From Limnoperna fortunei (taxonomy: Eukaryota; Mollusca; Bivalvia; Mytilida; Modiolidae), in NCBI GenBank assembly GCA_944474755.1, contig OX104122.1, positions 19,555,714-19,619,713 of the forward strand: a stretch of DNA of 64,000 bases. The letters run 5' to 3'. Of the stretch, positions 1 to 9,164 are shown one piece after another. The stretch's first letter is position 1. The number at the start of each line of letters is the position of its first letter. The notes under the pieces are model-generated. The model was not told where the DNA came from, ran no database searches, and worked only from the letters and a program-made list of their open reading frames with translations. The position numbers and the translations under genes were made by a program.

Positions 1-2521
1 TTGGAGAACTTGACTCGTTTAACACTCTTGTTTGGACAGTTGGAGCTTGCGATAAACTATCGGTACTTTGGTTGGCCAATGTAATTTGATCACTATCAGG
101 TATTGGCAATGAAGTTTTTCTGGAACTATTCTCGCGAAATGTACATCGAGATAAGTGTTCAAGTAGTCTTGCTTCTAAATCTATCTCCAGGTCTGGCACA
201 CTGTTTAAAAAATTTCTAACTTCAAACGCACATTCACTGAATCCCTTACAGAAGCCATCTTCTCCGGTTGCTACAAAATAGTTTAGTAAGTTCAACATTA
301 TTTATGATGATAAATATTAAATATTTGTGTAAAGTAAACTCGAGAACGTAACAACATCATTGTAAAAACTCACATGTAGTAACAAACACAAAACTTTTTG
401 CTGTGTGCCTTTTTTGAAAACGGAATTAGAAGGAAAAGACATAATTTACTCATGTCCATTTAAACTTGAGGGCAGAACACAAAGATACACGATATCTAAA
501 AGTTCGAATTATTATTACACATTTTTTTTTTATAAATTGATGTATTTAGATCGTGGTTATAGATAAGATAAATAACTAGTTAATTTGAAACAAAGAACTG
601 GCAAGGACAATGAATGGGTAACAACAGTAGAAAAACGAGATGTTCCAGAAGGATAAGAGTTTTCTGTGTTCCGGTAGGATAAGCGTTTTCTGTGTTCCGG
701 TAGGATAAGCGTTTTCTGTATCATTGACGACACCTGTCAAGATTTTTAGTCATATATTGGCGCAAGTAATTGTGATAATTTTATCAGTATCTGTGTACCT
801 GCTACGTTACGTCGTTTAAGTTGCCTTAAATGTTTAACAGTAAGCTCCAAAATGTCTGCTTTTTCCATCTTGTTGTGGCGCAGACCCTGAAAAACATAAC
901 AAGTAGACAAAACTAAATAGAAATGCAATAATCAATCTTATCGAAAACATATACCATTTATGCAGATATATGCTATTTATTAGCACAGAAGTACCACATG
1001 ACCTAGTGAAATATTTCACAACTGAAGTACTTCATTTAATACTCTTTAATTTCCTTAAGTTTGTTTCTTTTGATGAATATGACCATACGTACAAAGAATG
1101 GTGAACCTATGAAAACAGAATATGCTAACTTGTCCGGAATATTTGTTCAGAAGAGTTCTTGATGCTGTTTCGTTTTTATATGCTTATTGTAGTATTTGTG
1201 AGGATTCTGGTAACCATGACTAAGTGAATCTGAAATTTTACACAAGGATTTTGTTCTTCAGACAACGCCTCTATATCCTACATAACAGATAAACATAAAA
1301 ATAAATATATAATGAATTTAAGGTAGTACACATTTTGCTGTATCTATTTCTCTTCAATTTAAAAAAATCACCCCCCCCCCCCTTCCTTCCCAAATCAATT
1401 TTTTCTACTCTACACTACACACGACAAAAAGTACGTATCATTTTAAGGATAAAATGTAGATGGGAGTCATAAACAAAATTAATTCCTTATTTGTTTTTAT
1501 TTTCAACTTAATCCATTCAAAACGTTGCATTACCTGTGTTGACATAGTCATTAAGAATATTCTAAAACATTAAAAAAAAGTATTGTTCGCTGAGGCCTAT
1601 TTAACCAGAAATCCCCCCTAAGAAACTGGTTGGTCGGTTCAGTAACATCCCTAACCAATTAAGTAGTTACACATCTCTGTGAGGAAATGTTATTGCTGGC
1701 CATCTTATAAAACTATTTAATTAGCATGAAAGGGAAATGTTATCCTAAACTGAACTTTGTTGTTTGAAAAGAACTATTATCGTTTGTCACAGTTCGTGTA
1801 ATGAGAGCCCCTCAAGTAAATGACCAGTCAGGCGTAACTTGGACAAACATCGTATCGTGGGAAAATGACTTCGGTTTTCGTAGGAATTCACAGTGGGATA
1901 TACTAAACATATTCATTTTTCTTTTTACTTATTATATTTGTAACAAATTTTAAGTCGAGAAAAGAAAATGACATATTTTATACCAGTTTGATGAAGGCAA
2001 CATTAAATTAAAATAACACTATTTTACTCGTCTTTAATTGTAGTTTTGTGAAAAATACAACTTCTTTCGTTTTTTTTTAAATGCGCAACATTTATTTGAT
2101 TTTCTTCAGACAAGTGATCGTTGAAATTTGATAAAACGATATCAAAGCCATCAACACGACGCACATGTATATAACATTGTTTTTATTTACGTTTCACCTA
2201 CCTCTTTTTTTATTATATCCAATAAAAACGTTTTTAATTCTGCAAGACTTGCATTTATTCTTGCACGTCTTCGCTTTTCCATGATGGGCTTGGAACTCTA
2301 CAAAATTCAAATAATAAAAATTCAAGTTTTATTTCGAAAAATTTGTTATATTTTTACAGTTTCAACTACATGTACATTACTCTCTAATTTGTAATTAAAA
2401 ATAGCAACATTAATATTTTTGATAATTAATTTAAACTTTAATATAAAACAAAACTTACTTTTCGTTTTTCTGGCCCAGATGAAGAGACATTGTCCGTGCC
2501 CATATTATTTGTAATGTCCAT
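1..2521 (-). CDS. Hes: Hes-family bHLH-Orange transcriptional repressor, 4 exons, 3' end off window
   Basis: Four minus-strand exons rebuild a hairy/enhancer-of-split protein: exon 1 2521-2459 (21 codons, ATG at 2521-2519), exon 2 2297-2202 (32 codons), exon 3 886-799, exon 4 270-1, still open at the edge. Introns have GT/AG ends (donors GTAAGT, GTAGGT, GTACAC; acceptors TTTTGTAG, TTTTTCAG, TTTTGTAG). Exons 1-2 give the basic region and helix 1 (KRK, then [15 protein letters not shown]), including the basic-region proline typical of Hes proteins. Exon 3 gives helix 2 ([20 protein letters not shown]). Exon 4 gives the Orange domain ([13 protein letters not shown] ... LLEHLSRC, about residues 89-126) and a Ser/Thr-rich stretch. 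Exon boundaries match vertebrate Hes1 as I recall it. About 172 residues are visible; a C-terminal WRPW Groucho-binding motif, if present, lies outside. Known family role: DNA-binding repressor, often a Notch target. Exact orthology (Hes1/Hes4 versus a molluscan paralogue) is not resolved. Confidence 0.95.
642..719. repeat. 3 x 26-bp tandem repeat in Hes intron 3
   Basis: Three head-to-tail 26-bp copies start at 642, 668 and 694. Copies 2 and 3 are identical and copy 1 has a few changes (GTTCCAGAAGG versus GTTCCGGTAGG). It lies in intron 3 of the Hes gene, close to the exon 3 donor at 798. Confidence 0.9.
1371..1382. repeat. 12-bp homopolymer C tract in Hes intron 2
   Basis: An uninterrupted C run in the 1.3-kb intron 2. 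It is a simple repeat and likely length-polymorphic. Confidence 0.9.
1856..1863 (+). promoter_or_regulatory. CSL/Su(H) consensus octamer in Hes intron 2
   Basis: CGTGGGAA matches the CSL (RBPJ/Suppressor of Hairless) consensus YGTGGGAA. It is the intronic member of a loose group of such sites around the Hes gene. Identical octamers occur away from the gene (12201-12208, 14877-14884), so a single match is weak evidence. Confidence 0.35.
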
Positions 2522-2760
2522 GCTGTTATTTGTGTATTTCAATCAAGATTTTTTAATAGAAGTAATTACTTGTACAAGTAACAAGTGGTCTGCACACGAC
2601 AGGCATCATGCTGCATTATTGTCCGAGCTTGTTCAAATTATTCTATTACTTGTTTTGTCTTCTTGTTCCTTATTAAAAGTTTTTCCCGTCGTTTTCTTTA
2701 TTAGCCAATGATAATATGTTTCTAGTTTATGCAGAAGAATATGACTAAATATGTAAAAAT

Positions 2761-2770
2761 GGCACGCGAC
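2761..2770 (+). promoter_or_regulatory. Hairy/Hes class C binding site upstream of Hes
   Basis: GGCACGCGAC lies about 240 bp upstream of the Hes ATG. From memory it equals the Hairy-binding site of the Drosophila achaete promoter, a class C box with core CACGCG. In the promoter of a Hes gene it would fit negative autoregulation, which is common in this family. Function is inferred from the motif and its position. Confidence 0.5.
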
Positions 2771-2785
2771 ACATACTGTACAAAG

Positions 2786-2793
2786 TGTGGGAA
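2786..2793 (+). promoter_or_regulatory. CSL/Su(H) site in Hes promoter
   Basis: TGTGGGAA fits YGTGGGAA and lies 15 bp from the Hairy-type site and about 265 bp upstream of the Hes ATG. This is a plausible Notch-response element; not tested. Confidence 0.45.
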
Positions 2794-3308
2794 AATCACG
2801 CCCACAATTCGGAGAAATGAACACCTGTAATTTAGTACTGTACCGCGGAAAAAACCGTGACAGTGATTTAAATCTCCGCAGGTATGTTAGTCTATTAAAA
2901 CGTATCTGGGACTCCGTTCATGTCCATTGCAAGACTAAAAGCTTCAATAACTGCTTTTCCTGTGAAAATGATTATTATTTTAAGAAGTGTATAATTAAAA
3001 ATTATGTCTGTCTTTGTCTCCATCTGCTTATATCATGTACACAAATTTATTGTTTGCTTAAAGAGGTGTGGTATGTGTAGGCTTAAAAAAGTGATTATTG
3101 CTAGTACTAATATTGTACTTTATATAATTTTTTTTTTACTTCAAGTTAAATGCATCTGTGTTTGTGTAAAATTGTAAGCTAAATTAGTTTTTGCAGTAAT
3201 TTCCGTTTTTAAAACGAAACCAACAAAAAAGTCAAACGTGCTTTTACCTGTAAGAGATATAGGTTTATCACACGAATTCCGTGGTATATGTAGGGTCGAC
3301 TTTAAGAT

Positions 3309-3316
3309 CGTGGGAA
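3309..3316 (+). promoter_or_regulatory. CSL/Su(H) site, distal Hes upstream
   Basis: CGTGGGAA, the high-affinity form of the CSL consensus, about 790 bp upstream of the Hes start codon. Confidence 0.35.
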
Positions 3317-3554
3317 CGAAAGAGATTTGTTATTTTATGCTTCTGCATATCCTTCACTGAATAAATACTTTTAACATTTTTGACCTTCAATAAAATTTTA
3401 AATAGTCAGATTTACCTGTTTCACGGTAAACATTATCAACTGTTACCTTGTTTTAATGGATTTATAAATTTTGTAAATGGAAATACAGTGGAGTTAATGT
3501 ACTGTGTTTTTGCATTTCGTTAAACGCAACCCAGTCAAAAAAGTGTCACCGCTT

Positions 3555-3562
3555 TTCCCACA
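3555..3562 (-). promoter_or_regulatory. CSL/Su(H) site, inverted, distal Hes upstream
   Basis: TTCCCACA on the plus strand is TGTGGGAA on the minus strand. It is 246 bp from the site at 3309 and in opposite orientation, but too far away to be a classical paired SPS element. Confidence 0.3.
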
Positions 3563-3649
3563 TGAACTATTTCTGAAATATATTTGTATTATCAAAAATA
3601 AAAGTGCATCGTTTATATCTTATAGACAGACTTTTAATATCAAATAGAT

Positions 3650-3800
3650 GACATCAGTGTGGTTAAGGTAGTTAGTCATCTACCATTCATCACGTGCCTG
3701 TCGTCACTGAGGTTGTGAGTCCGAGTCTGCATCAGGGTGTGCTCGTCTTCAACCTTAATTGACTAAGCCCAGTTTTCCATAGATCGGGGTTTTCACTTCA
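3650..3800 (+). mobile_element. tRNA-derived SINE fragment
   Basis: GGTTAAGGTAG (partial A box) at 3661 is followed about 50 bp later by GAGTCCGAGTCTGC (B-box-like, about 3717-3730) and then a non-tRNA body. This is the usual head of bivalve tRNA-derived SINEs. The A box is incomplete, so it is an old or 5'-truncated copy. A real tRNA gene is unlikely because no acceptor stem can be closed. Confidence 0.5.
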
Positions 3801-3885
3801 GCTTTCATCTAAAAAGTAAAACACCATAAAATAGCGAAAAATTCATCAAAGGGCAAACAATAACTAACAAGCAATCAAATACAAC

Positions 3886-4446
3886 AAACTGTATCATATA
3901 TAGCAAGTACAGCGAATTGTATCTTATGTATAGCAAGTACAGCGAATTGTATGTTATATATAGCAAGTACAGCGAATTGTATCTTATGTATAGCAAGTAC
4001 AGCGAATTGTATCTTATGTATAGCAAGTACAGCGAATTGTATCTTATATAGCAATTACAGCGAATTGTATCATATGTATAGCAAGTACAGCGAATTGTAT
4101 CTTATGTATAGCAAGTACAGCGAATTGTATGTTATATATAGCAAGTACAGCGAATTGTATCATATGTATAGCAAGTACAGCGAATTGTATCTTATATATA
4201 GCGAGTATACAGCGAATTGTATCATATGTATAGCAAGTATACAGCGAATTGTATCTTATGTATAGCGAGTATACAGCGAATTGTATCATATGTATGGCGA
4301 GTATACAGCGAATTGTATAATATGTATAGCGAGTATACAGCGAATTGTATCTTATGTATAGCGAGTATACAGCGAATTGTATCTTATGTATGGCGAGTAT
4401 ACAGCGAATTGTATCATATGTATGGCGAGTATACAGCGAATTGAAT
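3886..4446. repeat. 30/32-bp satellite, block 1
   Basis: About 18 head-to-tail copies of a unit with invariant core CAGCGAATTGTAT. The left part has 30-bp units (AAGTACAGCG) and the right part 32-bp units (GAGTATACAGCG). The last copies carry GGCG instead of AGCG. The array stops abruptly at the start of a truncated LINE. The same satellite resumes at 10021. Open frames across it come from the repeat and are not genes. Confidence 0.95.
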
Positions 4447-4447
4447 C

Positions 4448-6126
4448 ATATCGTCCTATTTTCCTGTTAAATGGAAAGGGGAGAACGTAACGCCAGTGTT
4501 CAAGAGTGGTTCCTACTGTGAAATTAAGAATTATAGACCAATCTCTTTACTAAGTCTTATTTCAAATTGTATGGAGAGATGTGTTTATAAACATATTCAT
4601 GACTTCTTACTACAGAATAAAGTAATTACTCCAATTCAGTCAGGGTTTACTAAAGGGGATTCAGCCACTAACCAGCTGATTGACATATCAAATGATATTG
4701 GAAAGGCCTTATATGGGAAAGAGATATGAGTTGTATTTTGTGACATAAGCAAAGCCTTTGATCGCGTATGGCACAAAGGTCTCCTGTTTAAATTACATAA
4801 CTATGGTATTTCAGGGAAACTCTTGGCATGGTTAAAAATTTTTTATCGGGAAGGGTTCAAAGGGTGTGTTAAACGGGGAGTGCTCAGAGTGGAAAACTAT
4901 TGGGGCAGGTGTGCCTCAGGGTTCCATTCTTGGCCCTCTTTTGTTCTTAATATTCATAAATGATATAGTTATTGATTTAGGTGCCTGGATTAAGCTTTTT
5001 GCTGACGACACTAGTATCTATATAATTGTCGACACTCCTGAAAATGCAGCATCAGTCTTTAACAGGGATCTCGATCTTATTAATAAATGGTCACAAAAGT
5101 GGCTTGTTAAATTTAATCCACAGAAGACTGAAACCATGACAATATCCAGAAAGTCAGTGAAACCAGTCCACCCCCCTCTACTCATGAATAATCACATTCT
5201 TCAAGAGGTCACGAATCACAAGCATTTAGGTTTATATTTTTCAAACAATGGTAGTTGGAATTCTCATATTGATCATATTGTTAAAAAGGCTTATGAAAGA
5301 ATTAACTTCCTGAGAAAGGTGCGCTTTATTTTAGATCGATTTACCCTCGAAAAAATGTATTTGTCTTTTATTCGACCATTACTAGAATACGGTGATGTGA
5401 TATGGAATATTAGTACCCAGTATCTTGTAGATAAAGTAGAAAATGTCCAAATTGAGGCGATGCGTATTGTTACGGGAGGGACAAAATTGACATCTATTCA
5501 AAAACTTTACACAGAAACGGGATGGGAGAAACTTTCGGACAGGAGGGAAAAACATCGATTAATGGTTTTATATAAGATTATCAACCAACAAACGCCAGAA
5601 TATTTAAGAAATCTAGTTCCAAACTCAGTGGCGTCTGTAAATGGCCATTTCACTCGACAATCAAATAATATATCTGAAATACGCACTAGAAGTAACCTCT
5701 ATTCGGACTACTTTCTACCGTCCACGATAAAACTCTGGAACAAGCTCCCACCTGACATTCGAAATTCTACGTCTATTTAATATTTTTAAAAACAATTTAA
5801 AAAATCAAGGTAATAAGTTACCTCCAGAATATTATTATGCCGGCTCTAGACAAGGTCAAATATTCCACTCTAGATTACGCATGAACTGTTCTTCTCTAAA
5901 CGAACACCTTTTCTCACGTAATCTAATCGAATCACCCAACTGTGTATGTGGACACACTGAGTCAACTACTCATTACTTACTTTACTGCCATATATACACA
6001 AACATTAGAGACAATACCATTTTCACTATTAACTGCAATGTACCTGTTGATGTAAACCTTTTACTGTTTGGGTCAGATAGCCTAACGCTTGAACAAAATA
6101 CAGATATACTCAAAACTTCATCATAG
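4448..6126 (+). pseudogene. LINE reverse transcriptase, frame-broken
   Basis: RT motifs in order: NYRPISLLS (about 4530), SGFTKGDSATNQL (about 4645), DISKAFDRVWHKGLL (about 4745), GVPQGSILGPLLF (about 4908), catalytic FADD (4998-5009), KTETM, and the thumb with RPLLEYGDVIW. A downstream piece (5881-6126) carries the C.CG.....HYLLYC knuckle usual at the C-terminus of these LINEs. An in-frame TGA at 4727-4729, a frameshift near 4860 and another near 5780 make it inactive. Known role when intact: target-primed reverse transcription of its own RNA. Confidence 0.9.
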
Positions 6127-6215
6127 CAAGTAAACGATTCTAAGCAATATCTTATTTTTTCTTGCATTTCATCATTACTTTACAGTATATATATATATAT
6201 ATATATAAATAAAAA
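4448..6215 (+). mobile_element. 5'-truncated LINE (non-LTR retrotransposon), C-terminal RT half
   Basis: The element begins inside the reverse transcriptase (reading SYFPVKWKGENVTPVFKSG), directly at the satellite boundary, and runs through a C-terminal zinc-knuckle-like segment to an AT-rich 3' tail with a TA run at about 6185-6208. Truncation inside RT is the normal outcome of incomplete target-primed reverse transcription. It resembles CR1/Jockey-type LINEs; the clade is not resolved by eye. Confidence 0.85.
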
Positions 6216-6279
6216 ATATGTACAACAACGTCTAGATACATAATTAAAGCGAAAACAAAGTTTTACACTTTAAAAAATT

Positions 6280-6320
6280 GCACAAATATTTCGCCTGACC
6301 AACAGGCTTCGTCAGTGTTT
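6280..6320 (-). ncRNA. Hammerhead-like 3' UTR hairpin of Penelope-like element A
   Basis: Minus strand: CTGACGA (6315-6309), an extra A, a GCCT/AGGC stem, then GAAA (6292-6289), downstream of the endonuclease ORF that ends at 6569. It resembles a hammerhead core (CUGANGA ... GAAA) but the extra A before stem II departs from the canonical fold, so cleavage is doubtful. A matching hairpin follows element B at 8015-8041. Confidence 0.45.
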
Positions 6321-6568
6321 TGACAACGAATGACAATAACAGGTAAAATGTTTTTGCCGTCATACGTATGTGATGTATACTATATCTGGTAATTAACGAA
6401 CAAATGTTTTTGTTGGTGCTATTACAAGTATGTACAGGTGTATAAATATGTAGCACTATTTATACGGTTACAATCAATATATATACAAAAAGCAGTTTTA
6501 AAATAAATAAAACGACACGTAATTCTACATGAATATTCGGAGACCATGGTTGTATCTGGTCTAAGGTC

Positions 6569-7110
6569 CTATAATTTTTCATTAATTCCCTTCGGAAATG
6601 ATGTTCCCAATGTTTTTATCCAAAAACTTTCTTTCTCTTTTCTCTGTTTGTCTGTCCACCTTGAGTTATGGTCTATTAGGGTCACCCTGAGTTTATTAAA
6701 AATTTCAGCTATTGCAGTACCGTGCGTACGTAGGTGCCTATTAAGGGGTAAGTTGGGTTTGCATCTTGTGTCGCTTCTGTGCCCGTTCATTCGTTTGCTG
6801 AATCGTTGCACAGACTCACCAACATACTGGAGATTGCATATACCACACTGTAAAAGGTATATGATGTTCTCACTTTTGCAATTCAAATTGACATGGATGT
6901 CAAATTGTTTGCCATTTGATGTGCTAGTGAAGTGTTGGGTGTGTTGTATGTGATCACATGTCATACAACGACCGTCAACACAGATGCAACATTGCCCCGA
7001 TTGGCGGCTACGTGACGACATTTCTGCTCGGACTAACTGATCTTTTAAACTTTTGGGTTTTCTAAAGGCCATTAAAGGAGGTTCTGGAAATATTTTTGAA
7101 AGTTGATGAT
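6569..7110 (-). pseudogene. GIY-YIG endonuclease domain of Penelope-like element A
   Basis: Minus-strand reading begins about 7110 (FPEPPLMAFRKPKSL) and ends at 6569. It has a cysteine cluster upstream (CCICVDGRCMTC), then CKSENIIYLLQCGICNLQYV and VGESVQRFSKRMNGHRSD: the CxxC plus YVGES...R...H arrangement of the Penelope-like GIY-YIG nuclease. It ends KGINEKL, like element B (NGINKKQ). Known role: nicks target DNA so the element's RT can prime. The domain itself is intact over about 168 residues, but no RT is attached, so the copy is dead on its own. Confidence 0.85.
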
Positions 7111-7117
7111 GTTTGAT

Positions 7118-7336
7118 AAGTTGCGGAGACTGTTGGGTTGTTTAAACGCAACCATGGGGGGCTCTGGAAAGATTCTTGACAATCTGGGATTTTTTTCAAT
7201 CGTTTTCCAATATGGTTGCGTTTAAACAACCCAACAGTCAACATTGGAAAACGATTGAAAAAAATCCCAGATTGTCAAGAATCTTTCCAGAGCCCCCCAT
7301 GGTTGCGTTTAAACAACCCAACAGTCTCCGCAACTT
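7118..7336. repeat. Perfect 94-bp inverted repeat with 31-bp loop between two Penelope-like ORFs
   Basis: Arm 1 is 7118-7211, arm 2 7243-7336, loop 7212-7242. The pairing is exact, including the T7/A7 and G6/C6 runs. Arm 2 is the start of the element B coding region; arm 1 is the same sequence inverted and abutting element A. The loop repeats the end of the arm (GGTTGCGTTTAAACAACCCA), which suggests template switching or foldback repair. Confidence 0.95.
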
Positions 7337-7802
7337 TTTGGTACGAGCAGAGATTGCAAAGCCCAGCACTGCCGCTGGCAGAAGTCAGTCTTGTGGTGAC
7401 AAACGCTGCAAATGTTGCAAACATATGGAACCCTTGTCCACATTTAACAGCAAGGTCACAGGTAAACAGTACAAAATATTCACTACTGTTAACTGCAAAA
7501 GCTCGAATGTCATTTACATTCTTGAGTGCCCCATCTGTGGCTTACAATATGTCGGCGAGTCCAAACAGCCATTCCACAAACGACTGAATGGTCACAGAAG
7601 TGACTTAACTAAGAAACAGTTTCTGCCCGTAAGCCAACACTTCAGACTGCCCGACCACACTCCAAAGGATTTTGATCGAATAAAAATCCTAATTATCGAG
7701 CAGAACTGCAAGTGGCGAGACTCTGAACGGGAGGCTCGAGAGAGATTCTGGATCAAAGAGCTCTGCTCTGTACACCCCAATGGAATAAACAAAAAACAAT
7801 AA
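7243..7802 (+). pseudogene. GIY-YIG endonuclease domain of Penelope-like element B
   Basis: Forward reading from the inverted-repeat arm (PRLSRIFPEPPMVAFKQP) through LVRAEI, a cysteine cluster (CGDKRCKCCKHM), CKSSNVIYILECPICGLQYV, VGESKQPFHKRLNGHRSD and ERFWIKELCSV to NGINKKQ and a TAA. Motifs are those of the Neptune-like Penelope group: zinc-finger cysteines, YVGES, an arginine and a histidine in the nuclease core. Only the C-terminal domain is present. The frame is open for more than 180 codons, so decay since truncation is slight. Known role: target-site nicking. Confidence 0.85.
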
Positions 7803-8009
7803 ATATCATTCAAAATATAAATAATAAATTCATGAATATCAAGACGTTAAAGATAAGATGGTTTATACAATTGTACAGTACTCCCTTATGTAATGACTGA
7901 TAGATGTGATTCGAGAAAGTTCAAGATCAATAAAATCAGATCCGACCACATCACCACCGGATGCTGATGTACCTATATCCAAATTTTATCGTTTATTATA
8001 GATTGATAT

Positions 8010-8053
8010 TGACACTGAAGAAGGCCATCAGTTGGTCGAAAATTTTGTCATAT
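8010..8053 (+). ncRNA. Hammerhead-like 3' UTR hairpin of Penelope-like element B
   Basis: TGACA, CTGAAGA (8015-8021), an extra A, GGCC...GGTC stem, GAAA (8038-8041), AATT palindrome, then TGTCA, which can pair with the 5' TGACA as stem I. The layout imitates a type I hammerhead, but stem II is offset by one A from the canonical core. Confidence 0.45.
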
Positions 8054-8127
8054 TTATTAATATAACTATTTTATAGTAGAAACATCTTTATATTTGTATC
8101 GTTGCATAATTCTCTAGACTTTTATAT

Positions 8128-8284
8128 AGCGGATTTGGCCGAGGGGTCTAGACCGCTGGACATAGTGCAGGCGAATTGGTGCCACAGTGTCACAACGGTG
8201 TGAGTTCGAATCCCGCTGAGGGAAAGCAAAAATTTGACAGTGTTAAAAATCTAATTCAAACAGTGTTGGGCTTAATTTGTAGAC

Positions 8285-8285
<1 letters not shown>
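8128..8285 (+). mobile_element. tRNA-derived SINE (Leu/Ser-like head)
   Basis: A box TGGCCGAGGGGT (8136-8147) and B box GAGTTCGAATCCC (8202-8214). The wide spacing fits a class II tRNA with a long variable arm. A non-tRNA body and a TA run follow. Closing of an acceptor stem is poor and there is no terminator-like T run, so a SINE head is likelier than a functional tRNA gene. Confidence 0.65.

Positions 8286-8286
<1 letters not shown>

Positions 8287-8332
<46 letters not shown>
8287..8332. repeat. (TA)n microsatellite
   Basis: About 23 TA dinucleotides between the SINE and the first ribozyme unit. Confidence 0.95.
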
Positions 8333-8335
<3 letters not shown>

Positions 8336-8614
8336 AGTCTAGAAGATTATGCAACGATACATATGACGGTGTTTCTTGTCATAAATTTAGACACAGACTG
8401 ACCAACGAATGGCCTTAGTCATTGAGTGTCAATATAAATAAATAACGTGAACAATCACAACATATTCATCTTAAACTTTCTCATTTTAAATGAACCCAAA
8501 ACTTTTTTAATAGTTGCTTCTCAGTCCGCTAACCGGGGACGTGCCGTGCTGTTACTTGGCTTTGCTCAAATATTCCAACAAGATGTAATCCAAATGATCA
8601 AGGTGACAAATTCA

Positions 8615-8661
8615 TTACGCCAGACGCGCGTTTCGTCTACATAAGACTCATCAGTGGCGTT
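8615..8661 (-). ncRNA. Type I hammerhead ribozyme, unit 1
   Basis: Minus strand: stem I 5' strand ACGCCA (8660-8655), core CTGATGA (8654-8648), stem II GTC-TTATGTA-GAC (8647-8635), GAAA (8634-8631), palindromic stem III ACGCGCGT (8631-8624), cleavage-site C (8623), stem I 3' strand TGGCGT (8622-8617). All conserved core nucleotides are present. Predicted cleavage is between 8623 and 8622. Stem III is only a self-complementary octamer, a design known from Penelope-like elements and retrozymes that often cleave as dimers. Confidence 0.93.
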
Positions 8662-9164
8662 TAACTATAAATGTTTAAGATATTCTTCATTGGGAGATGG
8701 AATAATATTTTTTTCATTGGGAGATGGAATAATATTAAGTCCACTGGGATCGTGTAAATACACAATACAGGCAGTTCAAAATATTATATAAAGGGTCTAA
8801 AAGAATGCTGCTGAACCAGTACACTTATTTAGTATCGGATCGACAAACATGACGATACAGCATAAACAAAAAATAATAATATACAAGTCTAGAAGATTAT
8901 GCAACGATACATATGACGGTGTTTCTTGTCATAAATTTAGACACAGACTGACCAACGAATGGCCTTAGTCATTGAGTGTCAATATAAATAAATAACGTGA
9001 ACAATCACAACATATTCATCTTAAACTTTCTCATTTTAAATGAACCCAAAACTTTTTTAATAGTTGCTTCTCAGTCCGCTAACCGGGGACGTGCCGTGCT
9101 GTTACTTGGCTTTGCTCAAATATTCCAACAAGATGTAATCCAAATGATCAAGGTGACAAATTCA

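Larger units (their letters stand above)
2522..3640. other. Hes upstream region, no second gene recognised
   Basis: AT-rich DNA between the Hes start codon and the first SINE. Short open frames are present, but none has recognisable domains or convincing splice sites. Apart from the listed regulatory motifs I see no structure. The Hes 5' UTR and promoter must lie in the left part. Confidence 0.6.
6210..7117 (-). mobile_element. Penelope-like element A, 3' fragment
   Basis: Minus-strand fragment holding only the C-terminal endonuclease region and 3' UTR of a Penelope-like element; the RT part is absent. It meets a sequence derived from element B at 7118. Its protein differs clearly from element B, so it belongs to another family. 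Confidence 0.75.
7243..8127 (+). mobile_element. Penelope-like element B, 3' fragment
   Basis: Holds an endonuclease ORF (to 7802), a 3' UTR with a hammerhead-like hairpin (8015-8041), and the tail TGTATCGTTGCATAATTCTC near 8095-8115. The same tail (TGTATCGTTGCATAATCTTC) ends every ribozyme-bearing unit further right, which links those units to this family. A SINE follows directly. Confidence 0.8.

Noticed and set aside
2787..3080. 97-codon forward frame overlapping the Hes promoter
   Set aside because: No domain, and it overlaps the upstream region of the clear minus-strand Hes gene.
6280..6320. Calling the Penelope-like 3' hairpins true hammerhead ribozymes
   Set aside because: An extra A before stem II in both copies departs from the canonical core; kept as hammerhead-like at lower confidence.
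7216..7587. Second forward frame overlapping the element B endonuclease
   Set aside because: Shadow frame created by the inverted repeat and the real GIY-YIG frame; no conserved motif.
8136..8214. Functional tRNA gene (Leu/Ser type)
   Set aside because: A and B boxes are good, but the acceptor and other stems do not close well and a SINE body follows.
8447..8644. Two identical 65-codon frames at 8447-8644 and 8997-9194
   Set aside because: They lie on the strand opposite the ribozyme and are identical only because the 550-bp units are; no domain recognised.
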